Assembly (NCBI RefSeq): GCF_004217615.1
Contig: NZ_SHLD01000001.1
Location: 930,001-994,000 of the forward strand
DNA: 64,000 nucleotides
Reading direction: 5' to 3'
Source: Micromonospora kangleipakensis
GTDB taxonomy: Bacteria; Actinomycetota; Actinomycetes; Mycobacteriales; Micromonosporaceae
Below the pieces are notes generated by a model. That model searched no databases, was not told the origin of the DNA, and saw only the letters and a list, made by a program, of their open reading frames with translations. Position 1 is the stretch's first letter. Every line of letters starts with the position of its first letter. The translations under genes and the position numbers were made by a program. Shown piece after piece: positions 25,551-33,502 of the stretch.

Positions 25551-26234
25551 TCACTGTGGACGGAGCATCGGCGGGTGCAGCAGGGTGGCCGGGCCGCGCC
25601 GGAACAGCTGTGCGGGTCGGCCGCGCTCGCCCTCGGTGGCACGACCGACCGGCTCGACGAAACCGGGTGTCCCGGTGACCTTGCGGTGGAAGTTGCGCGG
25701 GTCCAGGCGGGTGCCCCAGACCGTCTCGTAGACCGCGCGCAGCTGCGCCACGGTGAACTCGGGCGGGCAGAATGCGCTGGCCAGCGGGGTGTACTCCAGC
25801 TTGGCCCGGGCCCGCTCCAGCCCGTCGGCGAGGATCCGGTCGTGGTCGAAGGCGAGCTGCCCGGGGGTGAGCCGGGAGACCGGCAGCCAGTCGGCGGAGG
25901 CGGCGTCACTGCCGGCCACCGGGGTCGGCAGGTCCGGCAGCAGCGCCAGCCAGGCCACCGTGACCACCCGGCCGCGCGGGTCCCGGTCCGGCCGGCCGTA
26001 CGTGCCGAGCTGCTCCAGGTGCCCGGCGGGCTCGGGTAGCCCGGTCTCCTCGGTCAGCTCCCGCGCGGCCGCGTCGGGCAGGTCCTCATTGATGCCGACG
26101 AAGCCGCCGGGCAGCGCCCAGTGCCCCTCGTACGGCGGAATGCCGCGCCGGACCAGCAGCACGCTCAGCGCGTCCGACCGGACCGTGAGCACGACCAGGT
26201 CGACCGTCACGGCGAAGGGCGGGTACTCGGCCAT
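25551..26234 (-). CDS. NrtR-like NUDIX/winged-helix transcriptional regulator
   Basis: 227 aa from ATG 26234. Residues ~8-145 form a NUDIX domain with a complete Nudix box (G44-x5-E50-x7-REL-x-EE-x-GL, residues 44-66), preceded by LSVLLVRRG and YEGHWALPGG. The C-terminal ~75 residues (EFTVAQLRAVYETVWGTRLDPRNFHRKVTGTPGFVEPVGR) are the winged helix seen in NrtR, the ADP-ribose-responsive repressor of NAD genes. In many NrtR proteins the Nudix box is degenerate; here it looks intact, so hydrolysis is possible. It is divergent from SPFH and NAD-kinase-like genes across an elaborate repeat array, so that operon is the probable target. Confidence 0.87.
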   Translation of the reverse strand: MAEYPPFAVTVDLVVLTVRSDALSVLLVRRGIPPYEGHWALPGGFVGINEDLPDAAARELTEETGLPEPAGHLEQLGTYGRPDRDPRGRVVTVAWLALLPDLPTPVAGSDAASADWLPVSRLTPGQLAFDHDRILADGLERARAKLEYTPLASAFCPPEFTVAQLRAVYETVWGTRLDPRNFHRKVTGTPGFVEPVGRATEGERGRPAQLFRRGPATLLHPPMLRPQ

Positions 26235-26237
26235 CTC

Positions 26238-26294
26238 TTTATCACCACCTTGACGATAACCTAGCAGAACAGTTATCGTCGGGTGGACGATAAA
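26238..26294. promoter_or_regulatory. NrtR-type operator array
   Basis: Two 21-bp sites of form TTATC-N11-GATAA (26239-26259 and 26273-26293) repeat in tandem 34 bp apart. The inner halves form a perfect 9-bp dyad, GACGATAAC (26252-26260) and GTTATCGTC (26272-26280). The whole 57 bp is near-symmetric about 26266 and fills the gap between the regulator and SPFH starts. Assignment to the adjacent regulator is inferred. Confidence 0.72.
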
Positions 26295-26309
26295 AGGGAG
26301 GGGCTGATC

Positions 26310-27404
26310 ATGGCCGATGTGACGAGGCGACTGTTCCTGCGCCACCTGCGCGGGACGCCGACCAGCTGGGTCCGGCTGCACGTGGGCGGCAAGGTCCGTC
26401 GCGAGGGCACCGGGCAGTCCTTCTGGTACCGGCCGCTGAACGCGGTGCTCAGCGAGGTGCCGGTGGACGACCGGGAGCTGCCGCTGCTCTTCCACGCCCG
26501 GACCGGCGACTTCGCCGACATCACCGTCCAGGCCACGGTGACCTACCGGGTCGCCGACCCGGCCCGGGCCGCCGGCCGCCTCGACTTCTCCGTCGACCCG
26601 CGCACCGGGCGGGCCCGGTCCCGGCCGCTCGACCAGGTGGCCACCCTGCTGGCCGAGCTGGCCCAGCAGCCCGCCCTCGACCTGCTCGCCCGGGTGCCGC
26701 TGGCGGAGGCGCTGACCACCGTCGCGCCGGTCCGCGAGGCGGTCTCCGGCGCGCTCGACGACGACCCCCGCCTCACCGACCTCGGCGTCGCCGTGGTCAG
26801 CGCCCGGGTGGTGGCGATCCGCCCCGAGCCCGAGCTGGAACGCGCCCTCCAGACCCCCACCCGCGAGGCGGTCCAGGTCCAGGCGGACCGGGCCACCTAC
26901 GCCCGCCGCGCCCAGGCCGTCGAGCAGGAGCGTTCCATCGCCGAGAACGAGCTCCAGAACAAGATCGAGCTGGCCCGCCGGGAGCAGCAGCTCGTCGAGC
27001 AGCGCGGCGCGAACACCCGCCGCCGGGCCGAACTCGACGCCGCCGCCGAGCTGGCCGCCGCGCAGGGCAAGGCGGAACGCGAGAAGGTCGCCAATGCGGC
27101 CGCCGCCGAGCGGGCGCGCGTCCTCGCCGCCGCCGAGGCGGAGAAGGAGCGCGTCCTCGCCGGGGGCGCGGCCGAGAAGGAGCGGCTGCTCGCCGCGGCC
27201 CGCGCCGACGGCGTACGCGCGGTCGGCCACGCCGAGGCCGAGGCGGAGGCGGCGAAGCTGGCCGCGTACGCCGAACTCCCGCCGGAGGTGCTGCGGGCCC
27301 TGACGGTCCGCGAGATCGCCGGTCAGCTCCCGCAGATCGGCCAGCTCACCGTCACCCCCGACGTGGTGACCGACCTGCTGGCCCGGCTGGCGCCGAGCCG
27401 GTGA
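26310..27404 (+). CDS. SPFH/Band-7 domain protein
   Basis: 364 aa from ATG 26310 with GGGAGGGG upstream. Residues ~1-170 fit an SPFH domain (LPLLFHARTGDFADITVQATVTYRVADPARAAGR, then DLGVAVVSARVVAIRPEPELERALQTPTREAVQVQAD). Residues ~185-310 are a long Ala/Glu/Arg/Lys coiled coil (EQERSIAENELQ, AEREKVANAAAAERARVLAAAEAEKE), as in flotillins. No hydrophobic N-terminal anchor is visible, so attachment may be peripheral. SPFH proteins oligomerise into membrane microdomain scaffolds. It is directly coupled (GTGA overlap) to the NAD-kinase-like gene and divergent from a NrtR-like regulator. Confidence 0.85.
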   Translation: MADVTRRLFLRHLRGTPTSWVRLHVGGKVRREGTGQSFWYRPLNAVLSEVPVDDRELPLLFHARTGDFADITVQATVTYRVADPARAAGRLDFSVDPRTGRARSRPLDQVATLLAELAQQPALDLLARVPLAEALTTVAPVREAVSGALDDDPRLTDLGVAVVSARVVAIRPEPELERALQTPTREAVQVQADRATYARRAQAVEQERSIAENELQNKIELARREQQLVEQRGANTRRRAELDAAAELAAAQGKAEREKVANAAAAERARVLAAAEAEKERVLAGGAAEKERLLAAARADGVRAVGHAEAEAEAAKLAAYAELPPEVLRALTVREIAGQLPQIGQLTVTPDVVTDLLARLAPSR

Positions 27405-28312
27405 GCGCGACCCTGGCCCCGCGGGTGGTCGTGGTGAGCCGCCGCAGCGAGCTGGACGAGCTGCTGGCCCGGCACGGCACCCGCGCGGCGGCGGCCTGGT
27501 ACCTGCGGGAGCGGGGCCGGGACCTGACCGAGGTCGTCGACCGGCACGACGCCCTCCGGGCGGCGCTGACCACGGTCGGCGCCGCCATCCCGGCGGACTG
27601 GCGGCGCGGCGCGGTGGACCGCGACGACCTGCCCCGGTTCCTCTTCGGGCCGGAGGACGTGGTGGTCGCGGTCGGCCCGGACGGCCTGGTCGCCAACGTG
27701 GCGAAGTACCTGGACCGGCAGCCGGTGATCGGCGTCGACCCGGAGCCCGGCCGCAACGCCGGGGTGCTGGTCCGGTTCACCGCAGGGCAGCTCGCCGGCC
27801 TGCTGCCGGCGGTCGCCGCCGGGGCGGCGACCACGCGGGGCCGCGCGATGGTCCGGGCCGCGCTCGACGACGGGCAGGAGCTGGTCGGCCTCAACGAGGT
27901 GTACGTCGGCCACGCCTCCCACCAGTCCGCCCGCTACCTGCTCGCCGTCGCCGACGGCGGGCGGGCCCGGCGGGAACGGCACTCCTCCTCCGGGGTGGTG
28001 ATCGGCAGCGGTACGGGGGCGACCGGCTGGTGCGCGTCCATCGCGCGCGACCGTCCGGGTGCGCCGCGGCCGCCCGCCCCGGAGGAGGAGGCGCTCTGCT
28101 GGTACGTCCGCGAGGCGTGGCCGTCCCCGGTCACCGGGGTGAGCCTCACCGCCGGCCGGCTCGCCGGCGCCGACCGGCTGGAGCTGGTCGCCGAGTCCGA
28201 CGGCCTGGTCGCCTTCGCCGACGGCCTGGAGGCGGATCGGCTGGCACTGAGCTGGGGGCAACGCCTCACCGTCGACGTCGGCCCCCGCCGCCTCGCCCTC
28301 GTCGAGCCCTGA
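27401..28312 (+). CDS. NAD-kinase-fold protein with altered nucleotide motif
   Basis: 303 aa; GTG 27401 overlaps the SPFH stop by 4 nt. The NAD-kinase layout is visible but diverged: VVVAVGPDGLVANVAKYL at ~87-104 replaces the GGDGT loop (GPDG at 92-95), PVIGVDPEPGRNAGVLVRF stands for the GVNxGxLGF element, LNEVYVG (164-170) matches the conserved LNE, and SSGVVIGSGTGATGW (~196-210) stands for TPTGSTAY. NAD kinases phosphorylate NAD to NADP. The Gly-to-Pro change and other substitutions leave activity doubtful, and it may bind NAD or a derivative. Its operon partner and NrtR-like regulator strengthen an NAD link. Confidence 0.72.
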   Translation: MSATLAPRVVVVSRRSELDELLARHGTRAAAAWYLRERGRDLTEVVDRHDALRAALTTVGAAIPADWRRGAVDRDDLPRFLFGPEDVVVAVGPDGLVANVAKYLDRQPVIGVDPEPGRNAGVLVRFTAGQLAGLLPAVAAGAATTRGRAMVRAALDDGQELVGLNEVYVGHASHQSARYLLAVADGGRARRERHSSSGVVIGSGTGATGWCASIARDRPGAPRPPAPEEEALCWYVREAWPSPVTGVSLTAGRLAGADRLELVAESDGLVAFADGLEADRLALSWGQRLTVDVGPRRLALVEP

Positions 28313-28332
28313 GCACACCCCGAGGGGCGGGG

Positions 28333-29556
28333 TCAGGCGGGGTCGTCGGTGAGGCGGTGGCGGTTGGCCTCGATCCAGGCGTCCAGGGCGGCCGGGTCGT
28401 CCGGGTCGACGCCGTCGGCCATCAACTGGGCGACGGCGGCGGTGGCGGGGCTGCGCCGCTCCCCGGTGCTGTAGAGCCGGGCGAACTCGGGGACCATCTC
28501 CTCGATCGCCTCGTCCGTCCGGCCGGCCGCGGCCTCCGGGAGCCCCCGCTGCCGGGCCGCGCACGCGGCCCAGCCGCGGAGCACCCGCGGCAGCATGGCC
28601 GCGTCGTCCATGTCCAGCACGGCCCGCCGGTGCACCCAGTCGAGCAGGAACAGCTCGGCCACGGTCGGGCTCCACCGCATCGGGTCGGCGTCCGGGAAGC
28701 TCTGCGCGTGGTCGAGCAGCAGGCCCAGGCAGAAGTGCAGCGAGGCCAGCTCGGCGTCGGCCACCGCGTCCAGGCCGAACCGGGCGGCCTCCGGCGAGCC
28801 GAGGAAGCCCCGGACCAGCCGGGTCCGCTCCTGGTCGGTGAGCGGCGGGGCGGCCGGGTCGCCGCTCGGCCGGGCCGGCGCGGGCAGCACGGCCAGCCGC
28901 GCGCCGACCAGGGCCCGGTCGGTGGCGAGGGAGCCGGCCGCCGGCAGCTCGCCCAGGTCGTCGGTGACCGCCAGGTGCCGGGCCACCTCCCCGCGCATCC
29001 GGGCCGGCTCCTCGGTGCGGAACCAGGTCAGCTCGTCCTCGGTGCACATCTGCCGGACCTGTTCGAGGATCCGCTCGGCCGGGCCGCCGACGAAGACGTC
29101 CTTGGTGATGCCGATGTTGTGGTCGACCAGGGCCACCAGGGCGTGCTCCGGGCCACCCTCGGCCTCGTCGTACGCGAAGGTGGCGAGGTAGGAGGTCTGG
29201 TCGCCGTACACGTCGCCGTACGACCAGACGCCGGTGAGGTGGACCCGCCCGAGCTGGCCGGTCCAGGCCGGCGCCTGCGCGCCGGGGCGGATCCGGCCGG
29301 CGCCCTCGGCGTCCGGCACCAGGGCGGCGAAGACGGCGCGGATGGTGGTGGCGGCGGCGCTGCGGCGGCGGGAGGTGGCGGCGAGGAAGCCGGTCACGAA
29401 CTCCCGGACGGCGTTCTCCCGGTCGGTCTCCGCGACGGCGTACACGCTGCCGAGCAGCGCGGCGCCGAGCATCTCCGCGTCGAGGGCGCAGTCGAGCCTC
29501 GTCACGTCGCGGGCGGCGTGGAGCACCGCCTCGTAGGGGGTCTGTGGCGTGGCCAT
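28333..29556 (-). CDS. Conserved-looking hypothetical protein, 407 aa
   Basis: ATG 29556, convergent with the NAD-kinase-like gene (20 nt between stops). The sequence is a soluble, mostly helical alpha/beta protein with no signal peptide or membrane segment. Recognisable stretches are HLTGVWSYGDVYGDQTSYLATFAYDEAEGGPEHALVALVDHNIGITKDVFVG in the middle and a helical C-terminal half rich in Ala, Asp and Glu (WSPTVAELFLLDWVHRRAVLDMDDAAMLPRVLRGWAACA). I do not recognise a family or catalytic motif. Codon usage matches the neighbours, so it is likely a genuine lineage-specific protein. Confidence 0.7.
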   Translation of the reverse strand: MATPQTPYEAVLHAARDVTRLDCALDAEMLGAALLGSVYAVAETDRENAVREFVTGFLAATSRRRSAAATTIRAVFAALVPDAEGAGRIRPGAQAPAWTGQLGRVHLTGVWSYGDVYGDQTSYLATFAYDEAEGGPEHALVALVDHNIGITKDVFVGGPAERILEQVRQMCTEDELTWFRTEEPARMRGEVARHLAVTDDLGELPAAGSLATDRALVGARLAVLPAPARPSGDPAAPPLTDQERTRLVRGFLGSPEAARFGLDAVADAELASLHFCLGLLLDHAQSFPDADPMRWSPTVAELFLLDWVHRRAVLDMDDAAMLPRVLRGWAACAARQRGLPEAAAGRTDEAIEEMVPEFARLYSTGERRSPATAAVAQLMADGVDPDDPAALDAWIEANRHRLTDDPA

Positions 29557-29650
29557 GCACCGACCCTACGCCGCCGGCCCGGCCGGGACACCTGCCAGCG
29601 CGGCGCGCCTCGCCGTGACCGGCCGGCCGGCCGCGTCGTCGCCGAGGCGC

Positions 29651-31336
29651 TCAGCGGCGGGCGGCGTCCCCGAGCGCCTCGCGGGCCTGCGCGTACCGGC
29701 CCAGCGCGGACCGCACCGGGACCAGCACGTACTCGTCACCGACCGTCCCCACCGAGATGGTGAGCCGCTTCTCCGCCCGCTGGCGGGCCCGCCGCGCCGC
29801 CCACCGGACCACCGGTCTGGTCAGCGCCGCCACCAGCAGCCCGGCCAGCAGGCCGCCGAGGAGCAGCACCGTCGGCAGCGGGACCTCGCCCACCCTCGGG
29901 TACTCGGGCGCCGGCAGGCCGAGCGCCCGCAGGGCGTAGCCGAGCGCGAGCCAGCCCAGCCCGGCCAGCGCGGCGGCGGTGACCAGCCATTGGAGGGCCC
30001 CGACGACCCGCCACCAGGCCGGCCGCCGATCCATCCCCAGGTCGGTGCCGGCCACCGCGCGGTCCAGCGCGTCGGGCAGGTCGCCGAGCCGGGACCGGGC
30101 CGCGGCGGTCACCGCGGTCGGCCAGGGCGTCGGCAGATCGGCGCCGGACCGGTCGCCCACCGCGCGGATGGCCAGGTTGAGCGCCGAGCGCTGCGCGGCG
30201 GTCGGATCCGGTACGGACGTCGCCGCGACCAGGCTCTCCGCGGGCGCGTCGGCGTCCGCGGCCGGTCCCGGCAGGTGCAGCCGGCGCAGCGGGTCCGGCC
30301 GCAGTCGGCGCCAGCCCTTGACCAGCGGCCAGCCGGTCGTCCCGCCGGCCCGGTGCCGGTACGCGCCCTCGACCGCCTCCGCCACCGAGGGCACCCCGGC
30401 CGCTCCGGCCAGGGCGCGGGTGAGCTCCCGGGTCGACGCGTCGTCCGGCCCGGTACGCGGCGGCTCCACCCCGACCAGCGGCTCCAGCTCGGCCACCACG
30501 GCGTCCACGTCGCCGGCCAGCCGGCGCAGCGCCGCCTGCCGCTCGGCGACCGTACGCTCCAGCGCCTCGCGCAGCCCGACCATCCCGGCCGGGTCGACCG
30601 CGACCGTGGGCAGCAGCGGCACCCCGTCCAGGCCGTCGGCGTCGAGCAGCCGGCGCAGATCGGCCAGGACCCGGGGCAGCTCGGCCGGGGTCAGCCGGTC
30701 GGCCTGGTTGAGCACGACCACCGTGACGTCCTTGTGCCGCTGGAACTCGCGCAGGTAGCTGGTGTGGATCACCCGGTCCGCGTACTTCTGCGGGTCGACC
30801 ACCCAGACCACGAGATCGACCAGGCCGAGCATCCGGTCCACCTCCAGCCGGTGGGTCCGCTGCACCGAGTCGAAGTCGGGCAGGTCCAGCAGGACCAGGC
30901 CGTGCAGGCCGGACTCGTCGTCGCCGTCGAGCGCGCTCTCCCGGACGAACCGGTGCCGGGGCAGCACGCCGAGCCAGTCGAGCAGCCGACCGGCGCCGCC
31001 CAGCTGCCCCCAGACGCAGGCGTGCGCCACGCCGGTGGTCGGCCGCCGTACGCCGACCGGCGAGAGCTCCAGCCGGGCGAGGGCGTTGAACAGGCTGGAC
31101 TTGCCACTGCCGGTGGCGCCGGCCAGGGCGACGACGGTGTGGTCGCCGGAGAGGGCGAGCCGGGCGCCGGCCCGCTCGACGACGGTGTGCGCGGCGACCA
31201 GGCGGGCGTCGGGCACCTGGCCGTCCACCGCGCGGAGGAAGCGCTGCACGGCGTCCAGCCGGGCGATCAGCGCGTCCGGGTCGACCCGCTGGTCGCCCCG
31301 GAACGCCTCGCGCACCCGACCGACGATGTTGCTCAT
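29651..31336 (-). CDS. Dynamin-like/Era-type GTPase, downstream partner
   Basis: 561 aa from ATG 31336. G1 is LAGATGSGKSSLFNAL (residues ~71-85), the switch/G3 is LLDLPDFDSVQRTHRLEVDRML (~149-170), and a G4-like NQAD occurs in VTVVVLNQADRLTPAELPR. A C-terminal hydrophobic pair (QWLVTAAALAGLGWLALGYAL and TVLLLGGLLAGLLVAALTRPVV) followed by a basic WAARRARQRAEKR would tether it to the membrane. The architecture resembles the tandem bacterial dynamins DynA/DynB of Streptomyces sporulation septa; orthology is inferred, not shown. The upstream gene is a similar GTPase, and a repeated intercistronic element lies between them and supplies the leader. Confidence 0.8.
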   Translation of the reverse strand: MSNIVGRVREAFRGDQRVDPDALIARLDAVQRFLRAVDGQVPDARLVAAHTVVERAGARLALSGDHTVVALAGATGSGKSSLFNALARLELSPVGVRRPTTGVAHACVWGQLGGAGRLLDWLGVLPRHRFVRESALDGDDESGLHGLVLLDLPDFDSVQRTHRLEVDRMLGLVDLVVWVVDPQKYADRVIHTSYLREFQRHKDVTVVVLNQADRLTPAELPRVLADLRRLLDADGLDGVPLLPTVAVDPAGMVGLREALERTVAERQAALRRLAGDVDAVVAELEPLVGVEPPRTGPDDASTRELTRALAGAAGVPSVAEAVEGAYRHRAGGTTGWPLVKGWRRLRPDPLRRLHLPGPAADADAPAESLVAATSVPDPTAAQRSALNLAIRAVGDRSGADLPTPWPTAVTAAARSRLGDLPDALDRAVAGTDLGMDRRPAWWRVVGALQWLVTAAALAGLGWLALGYALRALGLPAPEYPRVGEVPLPTVLLLGGLLAGLLVAALTRPVVRWAARRARQRAEKRLTISVGTVGDEYVLVPVRSALGRYAQAREALGDAARR

Positions 31337-31350
31337 CTGAGCCGACCTTC

Positions 31351-31442
31351 GTTCGCGACCGCGGGGCTCGCAGGCTCAACTCGCATTCCTGCGCGGCCGC
31401 GTCCCACGCGAGCCGCCCGGGAACGCTCGCTCCGCGCGCTCA
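31351..31442 (-). repeat. Intercistronic repeat element, copy C (divergent)
   Basis: On the minus strand this begins at the upstream GTPase stop codon (TGAGCGCGCGG at 31442) and ends with the 22-nt core GCGAGCCCCGC plus GGTCGCGAAC-like sequence (31351-31372). About 50 nt of unrelated sequence interrupts the element seen in copies A and B. The GAAGG that follows it serves as the leader of the next gene. Confidence 0.6.
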
Positions 31443-33281
31443 CCGCGCCCCACCCGTCCCGGTCGGCGGCAGCACCGGCCCGTCGGTCCGGGACAGGCCG
31501 CTGCGGTGCCGGGCCATCTCCACCTCGGCGGCGGCCCGGCGCAGGGTGGCGCCGGTCTCGGCGGCCGGGCGGGCCGCCGCCGTCCGGTCGAGGTAGCGGG
31601 CCGCCTCCTCCTCGAGCAGCGCGCCGACCCGGTCGAGCAGGTCCCCCCGCGCCTTGTTGGCCAGGTTGCGCACCGCCTGGTCGCCGAAGATCGCCTGGAG
31701 CACGGCCTGCGCGGCGACCGTGGTGCCGGCGCCGGTGGCCACCTCCAGACCGGTGGGGATGAAGGCGGTCGAGGCGAAGACCGCGATCATCACGGCCAGC
31801 CCGGTGGCGTTCACCGCGTACGCGGCCGTCCGGGCCACGAAGCGGCGGTCGCCGCCCTCCTCGCGGACCAGGTCCAGCACCCCGCGCTGCCAGTCGCGGA
31901 CCAGCCGCTCGGCGCGTTCGGCCAGGTCGTCGGAGGCGTGGGCGAGCGGCGGGTCGAGCAGCGCCGCCCCCGCGGGATGCGCCTTCCACCCGGTGTACGC
32001 GTTCTCCGCCGCCTCGGAGGCGACCCCGCGCAGCAGGGTCACCAGCTGCGACTCGATCGCGTTGCGCAGCTCCGCGGCGGGCGCCGGGCGCCCGGTAACG
32101 GCTGCGACCAACCGGTCCCGGAGCCGACCGATCCGCGCCTCCATGGTGCGGAAGAGCTCGCCGGTGCCGACGAACTCCTGCCAGCGGGCCAGCACCTCGC
32201 CCCGGAGCAGCCGGCCGTCCTTGAGCCCCTGCTCGACGGTCCGCTGCGCCCCCCGGTACGCCGCCCGGACCCGCTCGTCCAGCGCGTCGGCGGCGGCCAC
32301 CTGCTCGTCGGCGGCGTCGGCCAGCCCGTCGACGGCGGGGTGCAGGGCGGCGAGCGCCCCGTCGAGGGTCTGCCGGACCACGGCGGACCGGGCGTCGGCG
32401 TCGGCGGCGAGCCGGGAGAACCAGGCGCTCAGCGGTGCGGTGACCTTGTCGGGGAGCAGCCCCTGGCCGTCGACCCAGGTCTCCGGCAGCACGAAGAGCG
32501 GCGCGGCGGCGAGGTCCTGGGCGGCGAGCATCTCCGACAGGTGGGCGGCGATCTCGTCGGCCGCCTCCGGGGGCACCCGGTCGAGCACCATGGCGATCAC
32601 CGCGCCCCGGGCCCGGGCGCTGCGCAGCAGCCCCCAGGGGACGGCGTCGGCGTACCGGGCGGCGGTGGTGACGAAGAGCCAGAGGTCGGCCGCGGCCAGG
32701 AGCTGACCGGCGAGGGCCCGGTTGGCGTCGACCACCGAGTCGATGTCGGGCGCGTCGAGGAAGGCCAGCCCGGCGGGGAGCGCGGGGGCGGTGACCAGGT
32801 GCAGGGTGCCCGGGTTCTCGCTCGGCTCGTTGGTGCGGGTGAGGCCGGGCAGCAGCTCCCCCTGGCGGAACCACGCGGAGTCGGTCGGGTTGCAGACCAG
32901 CACCGGGGAGCGGGTGGTGGGGCGGAGCACGCCGGCCGCGCTCACCCGCGCCTGGACGAGGCTGTTGACCAGGGTCGACTTGCCCGCCCCGGTGGAGCCG
33001 CCGACCACCACCAGCAGCGGCGCGTCGAGCCGGGCCAGCCGGGGCAGCAGGTAGTCGTCGAGCTGGTCGGTGAGGCCGGCGGCAGCGTGCCGGGCCGGCT
33101 CGGCCGAGGGCAGGGCCAGCGGGAACCGGGCCGCGCCGATCGCGGCCCGCAGGCCGGCGAGCGCGGCGGACAGGCCGTCACCGGTGGTGCCGGGCGGAGC
33201 CTCCCCGGCGTCCGGCGGTCCGGTGCGGGCTGCGACGGCGGGCGCGCCTGAATGGGTGGCGGGATCGCCATGCGTCGTCAC
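31440..33281 (-). CDS. Dynamin-like GTPase, upstream partner
   Basis: About 613 aa from GTG 33281; a TTG at 33317 is the alternative. After a Pro/Ala-rich ~60-residue leader, G1 is VVVGGSTGAGKSTLVNSLVQ, the following loop has RPTTRSPVLVCNP, G3 is FLDAPDIDSVVDANRAL, and G4 is VLDRVP, which departs from the usual NKxD. Helical middle regions (MEARIGRLRDRLVAAV) and a C-terminal hydrophobic hairpin (NATGLAVMIAVFASTAFIPTG and AGTTVAAQAVLQAIF) suggest membrane attachment. Tandem non-identical GTPases are typical of bacterial dynamin pairs that act as heteromers in membrane remodelling; here that role is inferred. Confidence 0.8.
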   Translation of the reverse strand: MTTHGDPATHSGAPAVAARTGPPDAGEAPPGTTGDGLSAALAGLRAAIGAARFPLALPSAEPARHAAAGLTDQLDDYLLPRLARLDAPLLVVVGGSTGAGKSTLVNSLVQARVSAAGVLRPTTRSPVLVCNPTDSAWFRQGELLPGLTRTNEPSENPGTLHLVTAPALPAGLAFLDAPDIDSVVDANRALAGQLLAAADLWLFVTTAARYADAVPWGLLRSARARGAVIAMVLDRVPPEAADEIAAHLSEMLAAQDLAAAPLFVLPETWVDGQGLLPDKVTAPLSAWFSRLAADADARSAVVRQTLDGALAALHPAVDGLADAADEQVAAADALDERVRAAYRGAQRTVEQGLKDGRLLRGEVLARWQEFVGTGELFRTMEARIGRLRDRLVAAVTGRPAPAAELRNAIESQLVTLLRGVASEAAENAYTGWKAHPAGAALLDPPLAHASDDLAERAERLVRDWQRGVLDLVREEGGDRRFVARTAAYAVNATGLAVMIAVFASTAFIPTGLEVATGAGTTVAAQAVLQAIFGDQAVRNLANKARGDLLDRVGALLEEEAARYLDRTAAARPAAETGATLRRAAAEVEMARHRSGLSRTDGPVLPPTGTGGAR

Positions 33282-33392
33282 CGCTAAAGCGTGCCCGACC
33301 GATGCAAGGGAAGACAACCGGACGGTAATAACGGTCGGGTTGCGTCAGGTCGACTCAACCTCGACTTGCGGTTTCCGGGGCGCGTGGCAGTA

Positions 33393-33411
33393 TTGAGTCA
33401 AGTTCACTCAA
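33393..33411 (+). promoter_or_regulatory. HAIR element (HspR operator) of the dnaK operon
   Basis: TTGAGT (33393-33398), 7 nt, ACTCAA (33406-33411): the HAIR consensus CTTGAGT-N7-ACTCAAG apart from the outermost bases. It overlaps a possible -10 (TATTGA, 33391-33396). The repressor HspR is encoded at the end of this operon. Confidence 0.88.
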
Positions 33412-33502
33412 CTTGTGGTGGGATCGCTTGACGGCGAGGCCCGCCGGAACCCAGCGGGCGATGCCCGTCACCTGCTCGACGTTACGAAGCGAGGAAGCGA
33501 AC

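Noticed and set aside
28313..28332. Small CCCC/GGGG hairpin between the NAD-kinase-like gene and the convergent hypothetical gene
   Set aside because: Only 5-bp arms in G+C-rich DNA; too weak to call a terminator.
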